Positions 26,160-34,646 of a stretch of 64,000 nt of DNA are shown piece after piece; the first letter of the stretch is position 1, and each line of letters starts with the position of its first letter. Made by a program: the position numbers and the translations under genes. The stretch is taken from the NCBI GenBank assembly GCA_001749745.1, contig JWTM01000424.1, positions 620,001 to 684,000 on the forward strand, read 5' to 3'. The notes below the pieces were generated by a model. That model worked only from the letters and a program-made list of their open reading frames with translations, had not been told where the DNA came from and searched no databases. This DNA comes from Candidatus Marispirochaeta associata (GTDB taxonomy: Bacteria; Spirochaetota; Spirochaetia; JC444; Marispirochaetaceae).

Positions 26160-26177
26160 TCTCTTCTCCTCTCCTGT

Positions 26178-26873
26178 TTATTTCTGTCCGTAGTATGCGC
26201 CGGCGCCGTGTTTGCGCCGGTAGTGTTTTTCTATTAAGGCCGGCTTCAGCCGGGGGGCGTCGGGCCGGATCGTCATGGTCAGGTAGGCCATCTTGGCCAG
26301 CTCCTCTAACACAGCCGAGTTATAGACGCTCTTGGCCGCATTCGAACCCCAGGTGAAGGGCCCGTGACAGGCGACCAGTACCATCTCGATCTCTCGATGG
26401 TTCTTGTCGGCGAACTCGTCTATAATCTGTCGTCCCGTCTCGATCTCGTAGTCGCCCTGAATCGCCGCATCGCTCATCACCTGGGTGCAGGGGACGTCGG
26501 CGGTCAGGTGGTCCGCATGGGTAGTGCCGTAGATCGGAATCGGCTGGAGGGCCTGGGCCCAGGCTACCGCATAGGGGCTGTGGGTGTGGGTTATGCCTCG
26601 GATGCCGGCAAACTCCCGGTATAGCAGCCGGTGAGTCGGGGTATCCGACGAGGGACGCAGCTCCCCTTCTACAATCCTGCCTTCCAGATCCAAAACCACC
26701 ATTCCATCGGGCGAGAGGACATCGTAGGGGACCCCCGAGGGTTTAATGGCGAACACGCCTAAGTCGGGATCAAAGGCGCTGACATTGCCGAAGGTATAGA
26801 TGGCCAGCATTTGCCGGGGTATCTCCATGTTGGCTTCGTAGGCTTCTCGCTTTAGCTCGGTGTAGATACTCAT
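26178..26873 (-). CDS. araD: L-ribulose-5-phosphate 4-epimerase
   Basis: AraD epimerises L-ribulose 5-phosphate to D-xylulose 5-phosphate, connecting arabinose to the pentose phosphate pathway. The 231-residue class II aldolase-fold protein shows GNVSAFDPDLGVFAIKPSGV, the zinc site THTHSPYAVAWAQ and YGTTHADHLTADVPCT, and a C-terminal HYRRKHGAGAYYGQ. Length is typical. AGGAGG lies at ideal distance from the start. It is second in the operon behind the LacI regulator. Confidence 0.97.
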   Translation of the reverse strand: MSIYTELKREAYEANMEIPRQMLAIYTFGNVSAFDPDLGVFAIKPSGVPYDVLSPDGMVVLDLEGRIVEGELRPSSDTPTHRLLYREFAGIRGITHTHSPYAVAWAQALQPIPIYGTTHADHLTADVPCTQVMSDAAIQGDYEIETGRQIIDEFADKNHREIEMVLVACHGPFTWGSNAAKSVYNSAVLEELAKMAYLTMTIRPDAPRLKPALIEKHYRRKHGAGAYYGQK

Positions 26874-26890
26874 TATTGCCTCCTCTTTAT

Positions 26891-27931
26891 CTATTTAAAG
26901 GCGGTGTAGTAGGCGACGTTTTCGGCGGTGAGGATATCGACCGGCATGATCTCCTTCGGTTCACCGCCGGATTTACCGCCGAGGGCGTCGAAGATGCGCA
27001 TGACGCTTCGATAGCCTTGGAGCTCCGGACGCTGACTGATGAGAAAATCGATTATACCCTTCTCCAGGTAGTGCCTGTTGGGCGGAATTAAGTCGTAGCC
27101 GATAAGGCCGATATCGCCGCGGCCGCTCTTTTCTAAGTAAGCGGCGACGCCGTGAACCGAAGCGTTAATCACAAATATCCCCGCCAGGTCGGGAAGTTCC
27201 CGCACCAAAGAACCCATAAATCCTTCGCATATCTTCGGATCATCCAGATGCTCTTCCCGATAGATCTGCGGGATCTGATGCGGTGGATAGTAGGACCGGA
27301 ATCCCTCTACCCGGTCGAGGATGTGATTGTCGGCCTGCACGGCCTGGATAATCACCGTCGTCCCCTCGTCGCGGGTCAAGAGCCGCATCAGTTTTGCGGC
27401 CAGCTTGCCGCTGATATGCGATTCTTGGCCTATGAAGGCGAGCTTTTCCAGGCTCGGCAGATCGGAGTCGAAACAGCAGAGGGGCATCCCCTGGGGTATA
27501 CGCTTGAGGAGTTCTTTCGACCGCTCGGGCATAATTGGAGCGAGCATGATGCCGTCCGGTTCTTCCGAGCGAAGCGTCTCTCCGGCATTCAGAAAGGAGC
27601 TCTCGCTGAAGCGGTCGAAGGGATGGAAGAGCAGCTCGACCTTGAAGGGCGCTAAGTCTTCGATGGCCTGCAGCATCCCGCGGTAGGGGAGCCGCCAGAA
27701 TCCCGAATCCTGATCCTCCCGGGGCATTAAAAGACCGATGCGCCGCGCCTTCGTCTGGGCCAGGCTGCTGGCGTGAGGATTGGGGCTGAAGCCGGTCTCT
27801 TCGATGATGCGCCTAATCCGGGCGGCGGTCTCGTCCGCTACCCGTCCCCGGCCGTGGAGTACCCGGTCTACGGTGCCGATAGAGACGCCTGCCAGGCGCG
27901 CGATGTCTTTGATGGTGACGGTTTCGGCCAT
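26891..27931 (-). CDS. LacI-family regulator of the arabinose operon
   Basis: This 346-residue repressor has a LacI helix-turn-helix (TIKDIARLAGVSIGTVDRVL) and hinge (GFSPNPHASSLAQTK), then a periplasmic-binding-protein-like sugar domain. It is the first gene of lacI-araD-araA-araB, so local control by L-arabinose or a derivative is likely. The upstream DNA has LacI-type palindromes next to a plausible promoter. It is unrelated in family to E. coli AraC and B. subtilis AraR. Confidence 0.9.
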   Translation of the reverse strand: MAETVTIKDIARLAGVSIGTVDRVLHGRGRVADETAARIRRIIEETGFSPNPHASSLAQTKARRIGLLMPREDQDSGFWRLPYRGMLQAIEDLAPFKVELLFHPFDRFSESSFLNAGETLRSEEPDGIMLAPIMPERSKELLKRIPQGMPLCCFDSDLPSLEKLAFIGQESHISGKLAAKLMRLLTRDEGTTVIIQAVQADNHILDRVEGFRSYYPPHQIPQIYREEHLDDPKICEGFMGSLVRELPDLAGIFVINASVHGVAAYLEKSGRGDIGLIGYDLIPPNRHYLEKGIIDFLISQRPELQGYRSVMRIFDALGGKSGGEPKEIMPVDILTAENVAYYTAFK

Positions 27932-27956
27932 CCTGCTCCTCGAAGGATAGGTTTTG

Positions 27957-28006
27957 CGTTAACGTACACGCGCATGTAGGTTATCATGGGGATCTGGGGA
28001 GGTCAA
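27957..28006 (-). promoter_or_regulatory. Promoter and LacI-type operators of the arabinose operon
   Basis: On the minus strand TTGACC (28006-28001) is followed at 17 bases by TAACCT, or at 15 by GATAAC. Just downstream, TACACGCGCATGTA (27965-27978) is a 14-bp near-palindrome and CGTTAACG (27957-27964) a perfect 8-bp palindrome. Both lie between promoter and lacI start, where a repressor would block transcription. Confidence 0.5.
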
Positions 28007-28036
28007 GCTAATCATCCAAACCATCTGGGAACATAA

Positions 28037-28061
28037 AAGCGGGGCCGGCGGTACCGGCCCC
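28037..28061 (-). terminator. Intrinsic terminator after the small secreted protein gene
   Basis: GGGGCCGG (28041-28048) pairs with CCGGCCCC (28054-28061) around a 5-base loop; on the minus strand the stem is followed by a short T-run (GCTTTT). Confidence 0.7.
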
Positions 28062-28090
28062 ATAAATGCATGTTTCTTTAAGAAAGGCTC

Positions 28091-28561
28091 TTAGCGCCAG
28101 GTATTTCGCGGTTGTCCACCGCCCCAGTTCCGGCTGTCCCCCATCGGCATGCGACCGCGGGTTCCCTGTTGCGGACCGCAGCATCCGGGGCCGCCGGCGA
28201 AGCGCTCGCCGTCCCGGGGCAGTTCGATCTCGTAGACCTCGCCGTCGATGGTCGCCTTGGTGACGGCGATTACCATCTCTTCATCTGCGTTCCAGCGGCC
28301 GCGGCCTTCGTGCACATAGCCCTCGAGTACGAGCTCTTGTCCGTCCTCGATACTGATCTCATCGGCGGCTCTGCGGGGAACCATTACCAGATACTCCTCA
28401 TCCCCTGTGTTGAGGACGGGGGGGAACTGGCTGATATCGATGGTGCCGCTTAAGGTAGTGGTCTCCACATCTCCGAAGGGAGTGGGACGCTCCTGGGCTC
28501 CCTCGGCGAAGAGCAGGCTGCCGGCTGCGATCATGGTAATTAAAAGTACGATACGTTTCAT
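28091..28561 (-). CDS. Small exported protein with Gly/Cys-rich tail
   Basis: I do not recognise a named family. The 156-residue protein has an export signal (MKRIVLLITMIAAGSLLFA) and the mature part begins EGAQE, the spirochaetal pattern. The middle (LSGTIDISQFPPVLNTGDEE to ITVTKAT-like IAVTKATIDGEVYEIELP) looks like a small beta fold. The tail is rich in Gly, Arg and Pro with a cysteine pair (GGPGCCGPQQ). The ATG at 28561, behind GGAGGTAGC, is chosen over a longer frame without such a site. It may be periplasmic and could bind a metal through the Cys pair, which is only a guess. Confidence 0.7.
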   Translation of the reverse strand: MKRIVLLITMIAAGSLLFAEGAQERPTPFGDVETTTLSGTIDISQFPPVLNTGDEEYLVMVPRRAADEISIEDGQELVLEGYVHEGRGRWNADEEMVIAVTKATIDGEVYEIELPRDGERFAGGPGCCGPQQGTRGRMPMGDSRNWGGGQPRNTWR

Positions 28562-28649
28562 AGCTACCTCCAAGTAGTCTGTTGTGTCTCTCGACGTTAC
28601 AGAATCTAACCCGGAGGTATGAAGCAAATATGAATCCTCTTTAGAATCT

Positions 28650-30005
28650 TTATGAAGCCTGAGAGAGCTCCTTGCGGATTCTCTCCGCCCTTCGCCAGGC
28701 TATGTAGATCATCCCGGCTACCACAGGAATAAGAATAAGGGCCACGATATTCCCCTGAAATAGATGAAAGAGCCAGTAGCGTACGTGGTTGCCGCCGTCG
28801 GTGAAGGCGGTAATCTCCTGACCCGAGGCGAAATCGAGGCCCACCTCGGCCGAGAGACGGGTATAGAGGGGAGCGAGCCGGGAAGCGATCAGCATGAAGG
28901 TCGCGACCAGCGGAATTCCGGTCAGCACCGCCCGGAAGACGTTCCCCCGGCTGGCAAGGACGGTTAGGGAGATGATCGAGAGGAGATTGGGCAGGTCCCC
29001 GAGGGGCAGGGTACGGTTGCCGGGGATAACGAAGGCAAGCCCTAGGGCAATCGGCATCAGCAACAACCCGGAGATAATGACCGACTTGTTCTCCATCAGG
29101 ATGCCGGTGTCGACAGCCACGTAGAGCTCCTCTTTATTCGGGAAGCGGGCCTGAATGCGCTCGCGCAGGGTTTCGGTTACCGGCTTGATCCCTTCGGCGA
29201 TCAGCCCCGCGGTCTTGGGCAGGATAAACATAACCGCGGCGATGTGGATAGCCAGTTCCAGAAGATTCTTGAGGTCGTAGCCGGCGGCGAGGCCCAATAG
29301 GGCGCCGATAATGAGACCGATAATCATCGGTTCGGCTAGGATGCCGATGGAGGCGCCCGCCTTCTGGGGGTTGTATTCGATTTTGCGGAGCCCCGGAATG
29401 CGGTCGTAGAGGGCGTCCATGCTGGCCGAGAAGGGGATCAGCCCCGCCACGGAGACCGGAGAGATGGTCAAGCCGTGGATGCCCTCCTCCTTGGCCACGT
29501 AGGGGGCGCTCCAGTCGCCGCACTTGATGGTATAGACGGCAATGAGGCCGACCGCCAAGAGACCGAGCCAAAAATTGGCGGTCACATTCAGGATCAGCGC
29601 CCCGATAAGGGCGAAGTGCCAGTAGTTCCAGATATCGATGTAGATAGTCCTGGTCCAGTTGAGAGCGAGCATTATAACGTTGAGCAGGATGATAAGCGGA
29701 ATCGAGATCGGGGCCAGAGTTGATCCCCAGGTTATGGCCGCTAAGGGGGGCCAACCTACGTCGAGGACGGGAAACGCCAGCCCGCGTACGGATGCGAAGG
29801 CCTCAACCGCCGGCTGAATGTTAGCCACGAAGAAGTCGAAGGCGATGAAGATCCCGGCGAATCCGACCCCCATCTTCAGGGCCGAGAGAAAGGCCTCGCC
29901 CGGCCGCATGCGGATGATAAGGGCGATAATCAGGATGAAAAAAGGGAGCATGACATAGGCTTTAAAGTCGAAAAAACTATCGAGAATCATTGTTAACGTT
30001 TCCAT
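28650..30005 (-). CDS. Orphan PTS EIIC, galactitol (GatC) type
   Basis: This 451-residue membrane protein matches the EIIC-GAT family: PVLDVGWPPLAAITWGSTLA, NYWHFALIGA, GISPVSVAG-like LTISPVSVAGLIPFSASMDAL, and TDGGNHVRYWLFHLFQGN near the end. EIIC forms the membrane channel of a sugar phosphotransferase system. No EIIA or EIIB domain is fused or nearby, so either the partners lie elsewhere or the protein now transports without phosphorylation. Two starts are possible (ATG 30005 or 29990); neither has a strong ribosome-binding site. Confidence 0.85.
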   Translation of the reverse strand: METLTMILDSFFDFKAYVMLPFFILIIALIIRMRPGEAFLSALKMGVGFAGIFIAFDFFVANIQPAVEAFASVRGLAFPVLDVGWPPLAAITWGSTLAPISIPLIILLNVIMLALNWTRTIYIDIWNYWHFALIGALILNVTANFWLGLLAVGLIAVYTIKCGDWSAPYVAKEEGIHGLTISPVSVAGLIPFSASMDALYDRIPGLRKIEYNPQKAGASIGILAEPMIIGLIIGALLGLAAGYDLKNLLELAIHIAAVMFILPKTAGLIAEGIKPVTETLRERIQARFPNKEELYVAVDTGILMENKSVIISGLLLMPIALGLAFVIPGNRTLPLGDLPNLLSIISLTVLASRGNVFRAVLTGIPLVATFMLIASRLAPLYTRLSAEVGLDFASGQEITAFTDGGNHVRYWLFHLFQGNIVALILIPVVAGMIYIAWRRAERIRKELSQAS

Positions 30006-30010
30006 GAGCC

Positions 30011-30027
30011 CAATATATCAAATATTG
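30011..30027. promoter_or_regulatory. Inverted repeat upstream of the EIIC gene
   Basis: CAATAT-ATCAA-ATATTG has 6-bp arms and lies six bases upstream of the EIIC start, within the 136-base divergent region shared with sdhA. It could be a regulator site; the AT-rich composition makes chance quite possible. Confidence 0.25.
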
Positions 30028-30141
30028 AATCTTTTGTAATGGCCTTGAAGAAGTGGCGGGGGTGATTTCCTTGCCCTCTGAGAAGTTCGTTAGTACTCTT
30101 TTAATGCATATACATATTCGATTGATAAAAAGGAGACCGTC

Positions 30142-31863
30142 TTGAAGCACGAATACGACGTCCTCGTGGTGGGAGCAGGAGGCGCCGGCCTCTACACAGC
30201 TCTGGAAGCGAGCAAAAAAGCCAAGACAGCAGTCCTCTCGAAGCTCTATCCCATGCGCAGCCATACCGGCGCCGCCCAAGGAGGTATCGGCGCCGCCTTA
30301 GGCAACATTGAGGAGGATAGAACCGAGTGGCACGCCTTCGACACGGTGAAGGGAGGCGATTACCTGGTCGATCAGGATGCCGCCTTTATCCTGGCCGAGG
30401 AGGCGGTCAAAGCCGTGTACGATCTCGAGAATCGGGGACTGCCGTTCAGCCGGACGCCCGAGGGAAGAATCGATCAGCGCCGATTCGGCGGGCACACCAT
30501 GGAGCACGGTAAGGCGCCGGTCCACCGCTCCTGTTATGCCGCCGACCGTACCGGCCATATGATTCTGCAGACCCTCTACCAGCAGTGCATCAAGAACGAC
30601 GTCAACTTCTTCGACGAGTATCACGTTACCGAGCTGGTGATGAACGGCGACGCCGCCGCCGGAGTGGTTGCCATCGACCTGAAGAACGGCGAGGTCCACG
30701 AGTTCCGCGCCAAGGCGGTCCTCTTCGCCACCGGCGGATTCGGCCGGATGTTCAAGATTACCTCCAACGCCCATGCCAATACAGGCGACGGACCCGCTCT
30801 GGTGGCGCGAGCCGGAATCCCTCTGGAAGATATGGAGTTCTATCAGTTCCACCCCACCGGAATCGAGGGGATGGGCATCCTGATTACCGAGGGCGTCCGC
30901 GGCGAGGGGGGAATCCTCCGGAATAGCAAGAATGAGCGCTTCATGGAGCGCTACGCGCCGACCCTGCTCGACCTGGCGCCCCGGGATATGGTCGCCAGAG
31001 CGATTATGACCGAAGTCCTGGAGGGACGCGGTATTCGAGGAGACAAGGAGATCGACGACTACGTCTACCTCGACGCTACCCACCTGGGGAAGGAGACGAT
31101 CGAGAAGAAGCTCCCCGATATCGCCGAGTTCTGTCGCACCTACAAGGGGATCGACCCGAGCGAGAAGCCGATGCCGGTGCTGCCCACCGCCCACTATGCG
31201 ATGGGAGGAATTCCTACCGACACGGACGGAAGGGTCAATACGGGCAAACAGCTCTACCGGGGGCTCTATGCCGCCGGGGAGTGCGCCTGCGTCTCAGTCC
31301 ACGGGGCGAACAGGCTGGGAACCAACTCGCTGGTCGACCTGGTGGTCTTCGGCCGCCGGGCGGGAATGCATATCGCCGACTGGATCGGCGAGGCGGAGCT
31401 GCAGCCCTGGCCCTCCGAGGCGGGGGAGGCGACCCGTATGCGGATCGACCGCTTCAAACAGGGGGGCGAGGAGGCCTCGGCGCCGGAGATCCGGCAGCGG
31501 ATGGAGACGGCCATGACCTCGAAGGTGGGGATCTACCGCACCGACGAGACTATGGGAGAGGCGGTGGAAGAGATCCAACGCCTCCGGGAGGAGTTCAAGA
31601 AGGTGCGCATCCACGACACCGGCCGAAAGTTCAACGCCGACCTCCTGGAACGGCTCGAGCTCGAGAATCTCCTCGATCTGGCCTATATCACCGCCGCCTC
31701 GGCCAAGAACCGCACCGAGAGCCGCGGGGCCCACACCCGGGACGATTATCCGGACCGGAACGACGAGAAGTGGCTCAAGCACACCCTGATGAGCCTGGAC
31801 GGAACCATCGAATATAAGGATGTCGCCCTCGGCCGGTTCGAACCCAAACCGAGAGTCTATTAA
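30142..31863 (+). CDS. sdhA: Succinate dehydrogenase/fumarate reductase flavoprotein subunit
   Basis: This 573-residue subunit binds FAD covalently and interconverts succinate and fumarate. It has the FAD loop VVGAGGAGLYTALEAS, the flavinylation histidine in MRSHTGAAQGG, substrate segment HPTGIEGMGILITEGVRGEG, and HYAMGGIPTDTDGRV. The start is a TTG at 30142 behind AGGAG. It heads the TCA operon. The usual order would put sdhC/D upstream, but the divergent EIIC gene is there, so no membrane anchor is encoded next to it. Direction (oxidation or fumarate reduction) cannot be told from sequence. Confidence 0.95.
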   Translation: MKHEYDVLVVGAGGAGLYTALEASKKAKTAVLSKLYPMRSHTGAAQGGIGAALGNIEEDRTEWHAFDTVKGGDYLVDQDAAFILAEEAVKAVYDLENRGLPFSRTPEGRIDQRRFGGHTMEHGKAPVHRSCYAADRTGHMILQTLYQQCIKNDVNFFDEYHVTELVMNGDAAAGVVAIDLKNGEVHEFRAKAVLFATGGFGRMFKITSNAHANTGDGPALVARAGIPLEDMEFYQFHPTGIEGMGILITEGVRGEGGILRNSKNERFMERYAPTLLDLAPRDMVARAIMTEVLEGRGIRGDKEIDDYVYLDATHLGKETIEKKLPDIAEFCRTYKGIDPSEKPMPVLPTAHYAMGGIPTDTDGRVNTGKQLYRGLYAAGECACVSVHGANRLGTNSLVDLVVFGRRAGMHIADWIGEAELQPWPSEAGEATRMRIDRFKQGGEEASAPEIRQRMETAMTSKVGIYRTDETMGEAVEEIQRLREEFKKVRIHDTGRKFNADLLERLELENLLDLAYITAASAKNRTESRGAHTRDDYPDRNDEKWLKHTLMSLDGTIEYKDVALGRFEPKPRVY

Positions 31864-31889
31864 TAATAGGAATAACAGTTGGAGCGCCT

Positions 31890-32621
31890 ATGAAATTGAC
31901 GGTAAAGATTAAACGATTCAATCCGGAAAAGGATAGCGAGGCATACTGGCAGGAGTTTCCTGTGGATACCGATCCCGAGCGGCGGGTCTTGGATGTGCTT
32001 ATGGATATCAAGAAGTACCAGGACGGCAGCCTGGGCTTACGGAAATCCTGTGCCCACGGGGTCTGCGGATCCGATGCAATGCGGATCAACGAATTCGAGC
32101 GACTCGCCTGTAAGACCTTGATCAAGGATGTGGCCGAGGCCGAGGGAGTGACGGTGACGGTTGAACCGCTGCGACATTTCCCGGTACAGAAGGACCTGCT
32201 GGTGGATCAGTCGGAGTTCTTCAAGAAGTTCCGCAGCGTGCAGCCCTTCCTGATCCCTAAGGAGGAGCCTGAGGAGAAGGAGTATATCCAGAGTCAGGAG
32301 GAGCGCGAGGCGATCGACGATGCGACTAAGTGCATCCTCTGCGGCGCCTGTATGTCCGCCTGTCCGGTGATGGAGACGAATCCCCTCTTCCTGGGCCCGG
32401 CGGCAATCGTCAACGCCTCCCGCTTCGTGAACGACAGCCGCGACAAGGGGCTCGCCCCCCGGCTCTCGATTCTGGATGATCCCAACGGCGTCTGGCCCTG
32501 CGAGAATCACTTTCAATGTACCCGGGTCTGTCCTCGAGGGATCAAGATTACCAAGCTGATAAACCAGACCAAACGGCAGATTAAGAAGCATAAAGAGAAT
32601 GAAGCCGGAGGGAACGCGTGA
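31890..32621 (+). CDS. sdhB: Succinate dehydrogenase/fumarate reductase iron-sulfur subunit
   Basis: This 243-residue subunit carries electrons from the flavin towards the quinone site. The 2Fe-2S motif is KSCAHGVCGSDAMRI followed by LACKT, with Asp in the third ligand position as in E. coli SdhB. The 4Fe-4S motif is CILCGACMSACP and the 3Fe-4S region is CENHFQCTRVCPRGIKITK. All three clusters are therefore complete, which implies a quinone partner, though none is encoded here. The stop overlaps sucC by four bases. Confidence 0.95.
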   Translation: MKLTVKIKRFNPEKDSEAYWQEFPVDTDPERRVLDVLMDIKKYQDGSLGLRKSCAHGVCGSDAMRINEFERLACKTLIKDVAEAEGVTVTVEPLRHFPVQKDLLVDQSEFFKKFRSVQPFLIPKEEPEEKEYIQSQEEREAIDDATKCILCGACMSACPVMETNPLFLGPAAIVNASRFVNDSRDKGLAPRLSILDDPNGVWPCENHFQCTRVCPRGIKITKLINQTKRQIKKHKENEAGGNA

Positions 32622-33757
32622 AGATTCATGAATATCAGGCCCGCGAGTTGTTCGGTCAGTACGGCATATCACGCCCCGACGGCGTGGTCGCATCTACCGT
32701 GGACGAGGCGGTGGCGGCCGCAGGTAAACTCGGGTATCCCGGGGTAGTAAAGGCTCAAGTCCTGGTCGGCGGCCGGGGCAAGGCCGGCGGGGTCAAACTG
32801 GTCAAGGATGAGGCCGAGGCGAAAAAAGCGGCGGAGGCTATCCTCGGGATGGATATAAAAGGGGAGACGGTCGAGAAGGTTCTCGTGGTCCCCGCCGCGG
32901 ATATCCTGCAGGAGTATTATGTCGGACTTACCCTCGACCGGGGACGCAAGAGCCTTACCCTGATGCTCTCCGCCGCCGGCGGGGTCGATATCGAGGAGCT
33001 CGCGGTCAACGATCCCGATAAGATTATCAAAGAACCGATCTATCCCCATAAGGGGCTGGATGAGAATCGGATACTCTCTATCTGTACCGATGTCTTCCAG
33101 GATCCCGGTTTGGCATCCCAGGCGGCGGTTACCATCAAGCAGATGTATAGCCTCTTTCTGGAGAAGGGCTGCTCTCTGGTGGAGATCAATCCCTATGCCC
33201 GGATCGATGAGAAGACCATGTCCGCCCTGGACGCGAAGGTCAACTTCGACGATAACGCCGCGGAGAATCTCCCCGAGGTCGCCGCCCTGCGGAACGAGGA
33301 GGAGTACTCCGCCGACGAGATCGAGGCCAAGGAGGCGGGTTTGAGCTTTGTCTCCATGGACGGCGAGATCGGCTGTATCGTCAACGGGGCGGGACTCGCC
33401 ATGGCTACCATGGATATTATCAAGCATTACGGCGGGAATCCGGCCAACTTCCTGGATGTGGGCGGCAGCTCGAATCCCAACAAGGTGGTGAGCGCGCTCA
33501 CGATCCTGATGCGTAATCCCAAGGTGAACGCAATCCTGATCAATATCTTCGGCGGCATTACCCGCTGCGACGATATAGCCAACGGCATCCTCGAGGCGCG
33601 GAAGCAGATCGATATCAGCGTCCCCATGGTGATCCGATTGATCGGCACCAACGATAAGGAGGGCCGGGAGATCCTGACCGGCGCCGGGCTCGAAGCGGAA
33701 GAGGTCTTGAGTACGGCGGTTAAGAAGGTCGTTGCCTTAAGCGGAGGTGCAGCATGA
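32618..33757 (+). CDS. sucC: Succinyl-CoA synthetase beta subunit
   Basis: This 379-residue ATP-grasp subunit makes ATP or GTP while succinyl-CoA is turned into succinate. It starts at GTG with [17 protein letters not shown] and keeps the family motifs [42 protein letters not shown] and [15 protein letters not shown]. It is the canonical copy; the paralogue at 11464-12606 has a changed C-terminal domain. Both ends overlap neighbours by four bases, so translation of sdhB, sucC and sucD is probably coupled. Confidence 0.95.
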   Translation: MKIHEYQARELFGQYGISRPDGVVASTVDEAVAAAGKLGYPGVVKAQVLVGGRGKAGGVKLVKDEAEAKKAAEAILGMDIKGETVEKVLVVPAADILQEYYVGLTLDRGRKSLTLMLSAAGGVDIEELAVNDPDKIIKEPIYPHKGLDENRILSICTDVFQDPGLASQAAVTIKQMYSLFLEKGCSLVEINPYARIDEKTMSALDAKVNFDDNAAENLPEVAALRNEEEYSADEIEAKEAGLSFVSMDGEIGCIVNGAGLAMATMDIIKHYGGNPANFLDVGGSSNPNKVVSALTILMRNPKVNAILINIFGGITRCDDIANGILEARKQIDISVPMVIRLIGTNDKEGREILTGAGLEAEEVLSTAVKKVVALSGGAA

Positions 33758-34620
33758 GTATTCTACTAAACGAGAAGAGCAAGGTAATGGTGCAAGGGAT
33801 TACCGGCCGGGACGGCTCCTTTCATGCCCTGACGATGCGGGAGGACGGTACCCGGGTCGTCGGCGGGGTAACTCCCGGCAAGGGGGGGCAACACGTCAAG
33901 GGACTGCCGGTCTTCGATTCGGTAGCGGAGTGTCGGGCTGAAACCGGAGCGGATGTTTCGGTCATCTTCGTCCCGGCTCGTTTTGCGTCGGCGGCGATAA
34001 AGGAGGCGGCGGACGCCTTCGTTCCGCTGATCATCTGCATCACCGAAGGGGTTCCGGTTAACGAGATGCTCGAAAGCTACTATTACGTTCAGGAGCGCGG
34101 CGTCAGATTGATCGGTCCTAACTGTCCGGGGCTGATAAGTCCGGGACAATCGAAGGTGGGGATCATGCCCTACAAAATTCATACCCCCGGCGGAATCGGG
34201 GTAATCTCCCGTTCCGGAACCCTGACCTACGAGGTAGTCTACAGCCTTACCTCGGCCGGGCTCGGTCAGTCGACCTGTATCGGCATCGGCGGAGATCCGA
34301 TCGTCGGTACCGGCTATATCGACCTTTTGGAGCTCTTCGAGAAGGATCCCGACACCACCGGGGTCGTGCTGATCGGCGAGATCGGCGGCGAGGCCGAGGA
34401 GGAGGCGGCGGAATTCATTAAGCAGAAGATGAGCAAGCCGGTAGTCGCCTTCATATCGGGCCGCAGCGCCCCTCCCGGAAAGCGGATGGGCCACGCCGGA
34501 GCGATAATCTCCGGCGGCAAGGGGACCCCCGAAGCGAAGGTGGAAGCCTTTCGGGCGGCGGGAGTCGATGTAGCGGACGAGCCCGAAGAGATTCCGGGAC
34601 TTCTGAAGAAGAAACTTTGA
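33754..34620 (+). CDS. sucD: Succinyl-CoA synthetase alpha subunit
   Basis: This 288-residue CoA-binding subunit carries the phosphohistidine H247 in MGHAGAI. The pocket segments are standard ([39 protein letters not shown]), which makes it a good reference for the diverged copy at 12603-13481. ATGA overlap with sucC. Confidence 0.96.
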   Translation: MSILLNEKSKVMVQGITGRDGSFHALTMREDGTRVVGGVTPGKGGQHVKGLPVFDSVAECRAETGADVSVIFVPARFASAAIKEAADAFVPLIICITEGVPVNEMLESYYYVQERGVRLIGPNCPGLISPGQSKVGIMPYKIHTPGGIGVISRSGTLTYEVVYSLTSAGLGQSTCIGIGGDPIVGTGYIDLLELFEKDPDTTGVVLIGEIGGEAEEEAAEFIKQKMSKPVVAFISGRSAPPGKRMGHAGAIISGGKGTPEAKVEAFRAAGVDVADEPEEIPGLLKKKL

Positions 34621-34646
34621 ACGGAGCAGAGAAGGGCGGTGACGCG

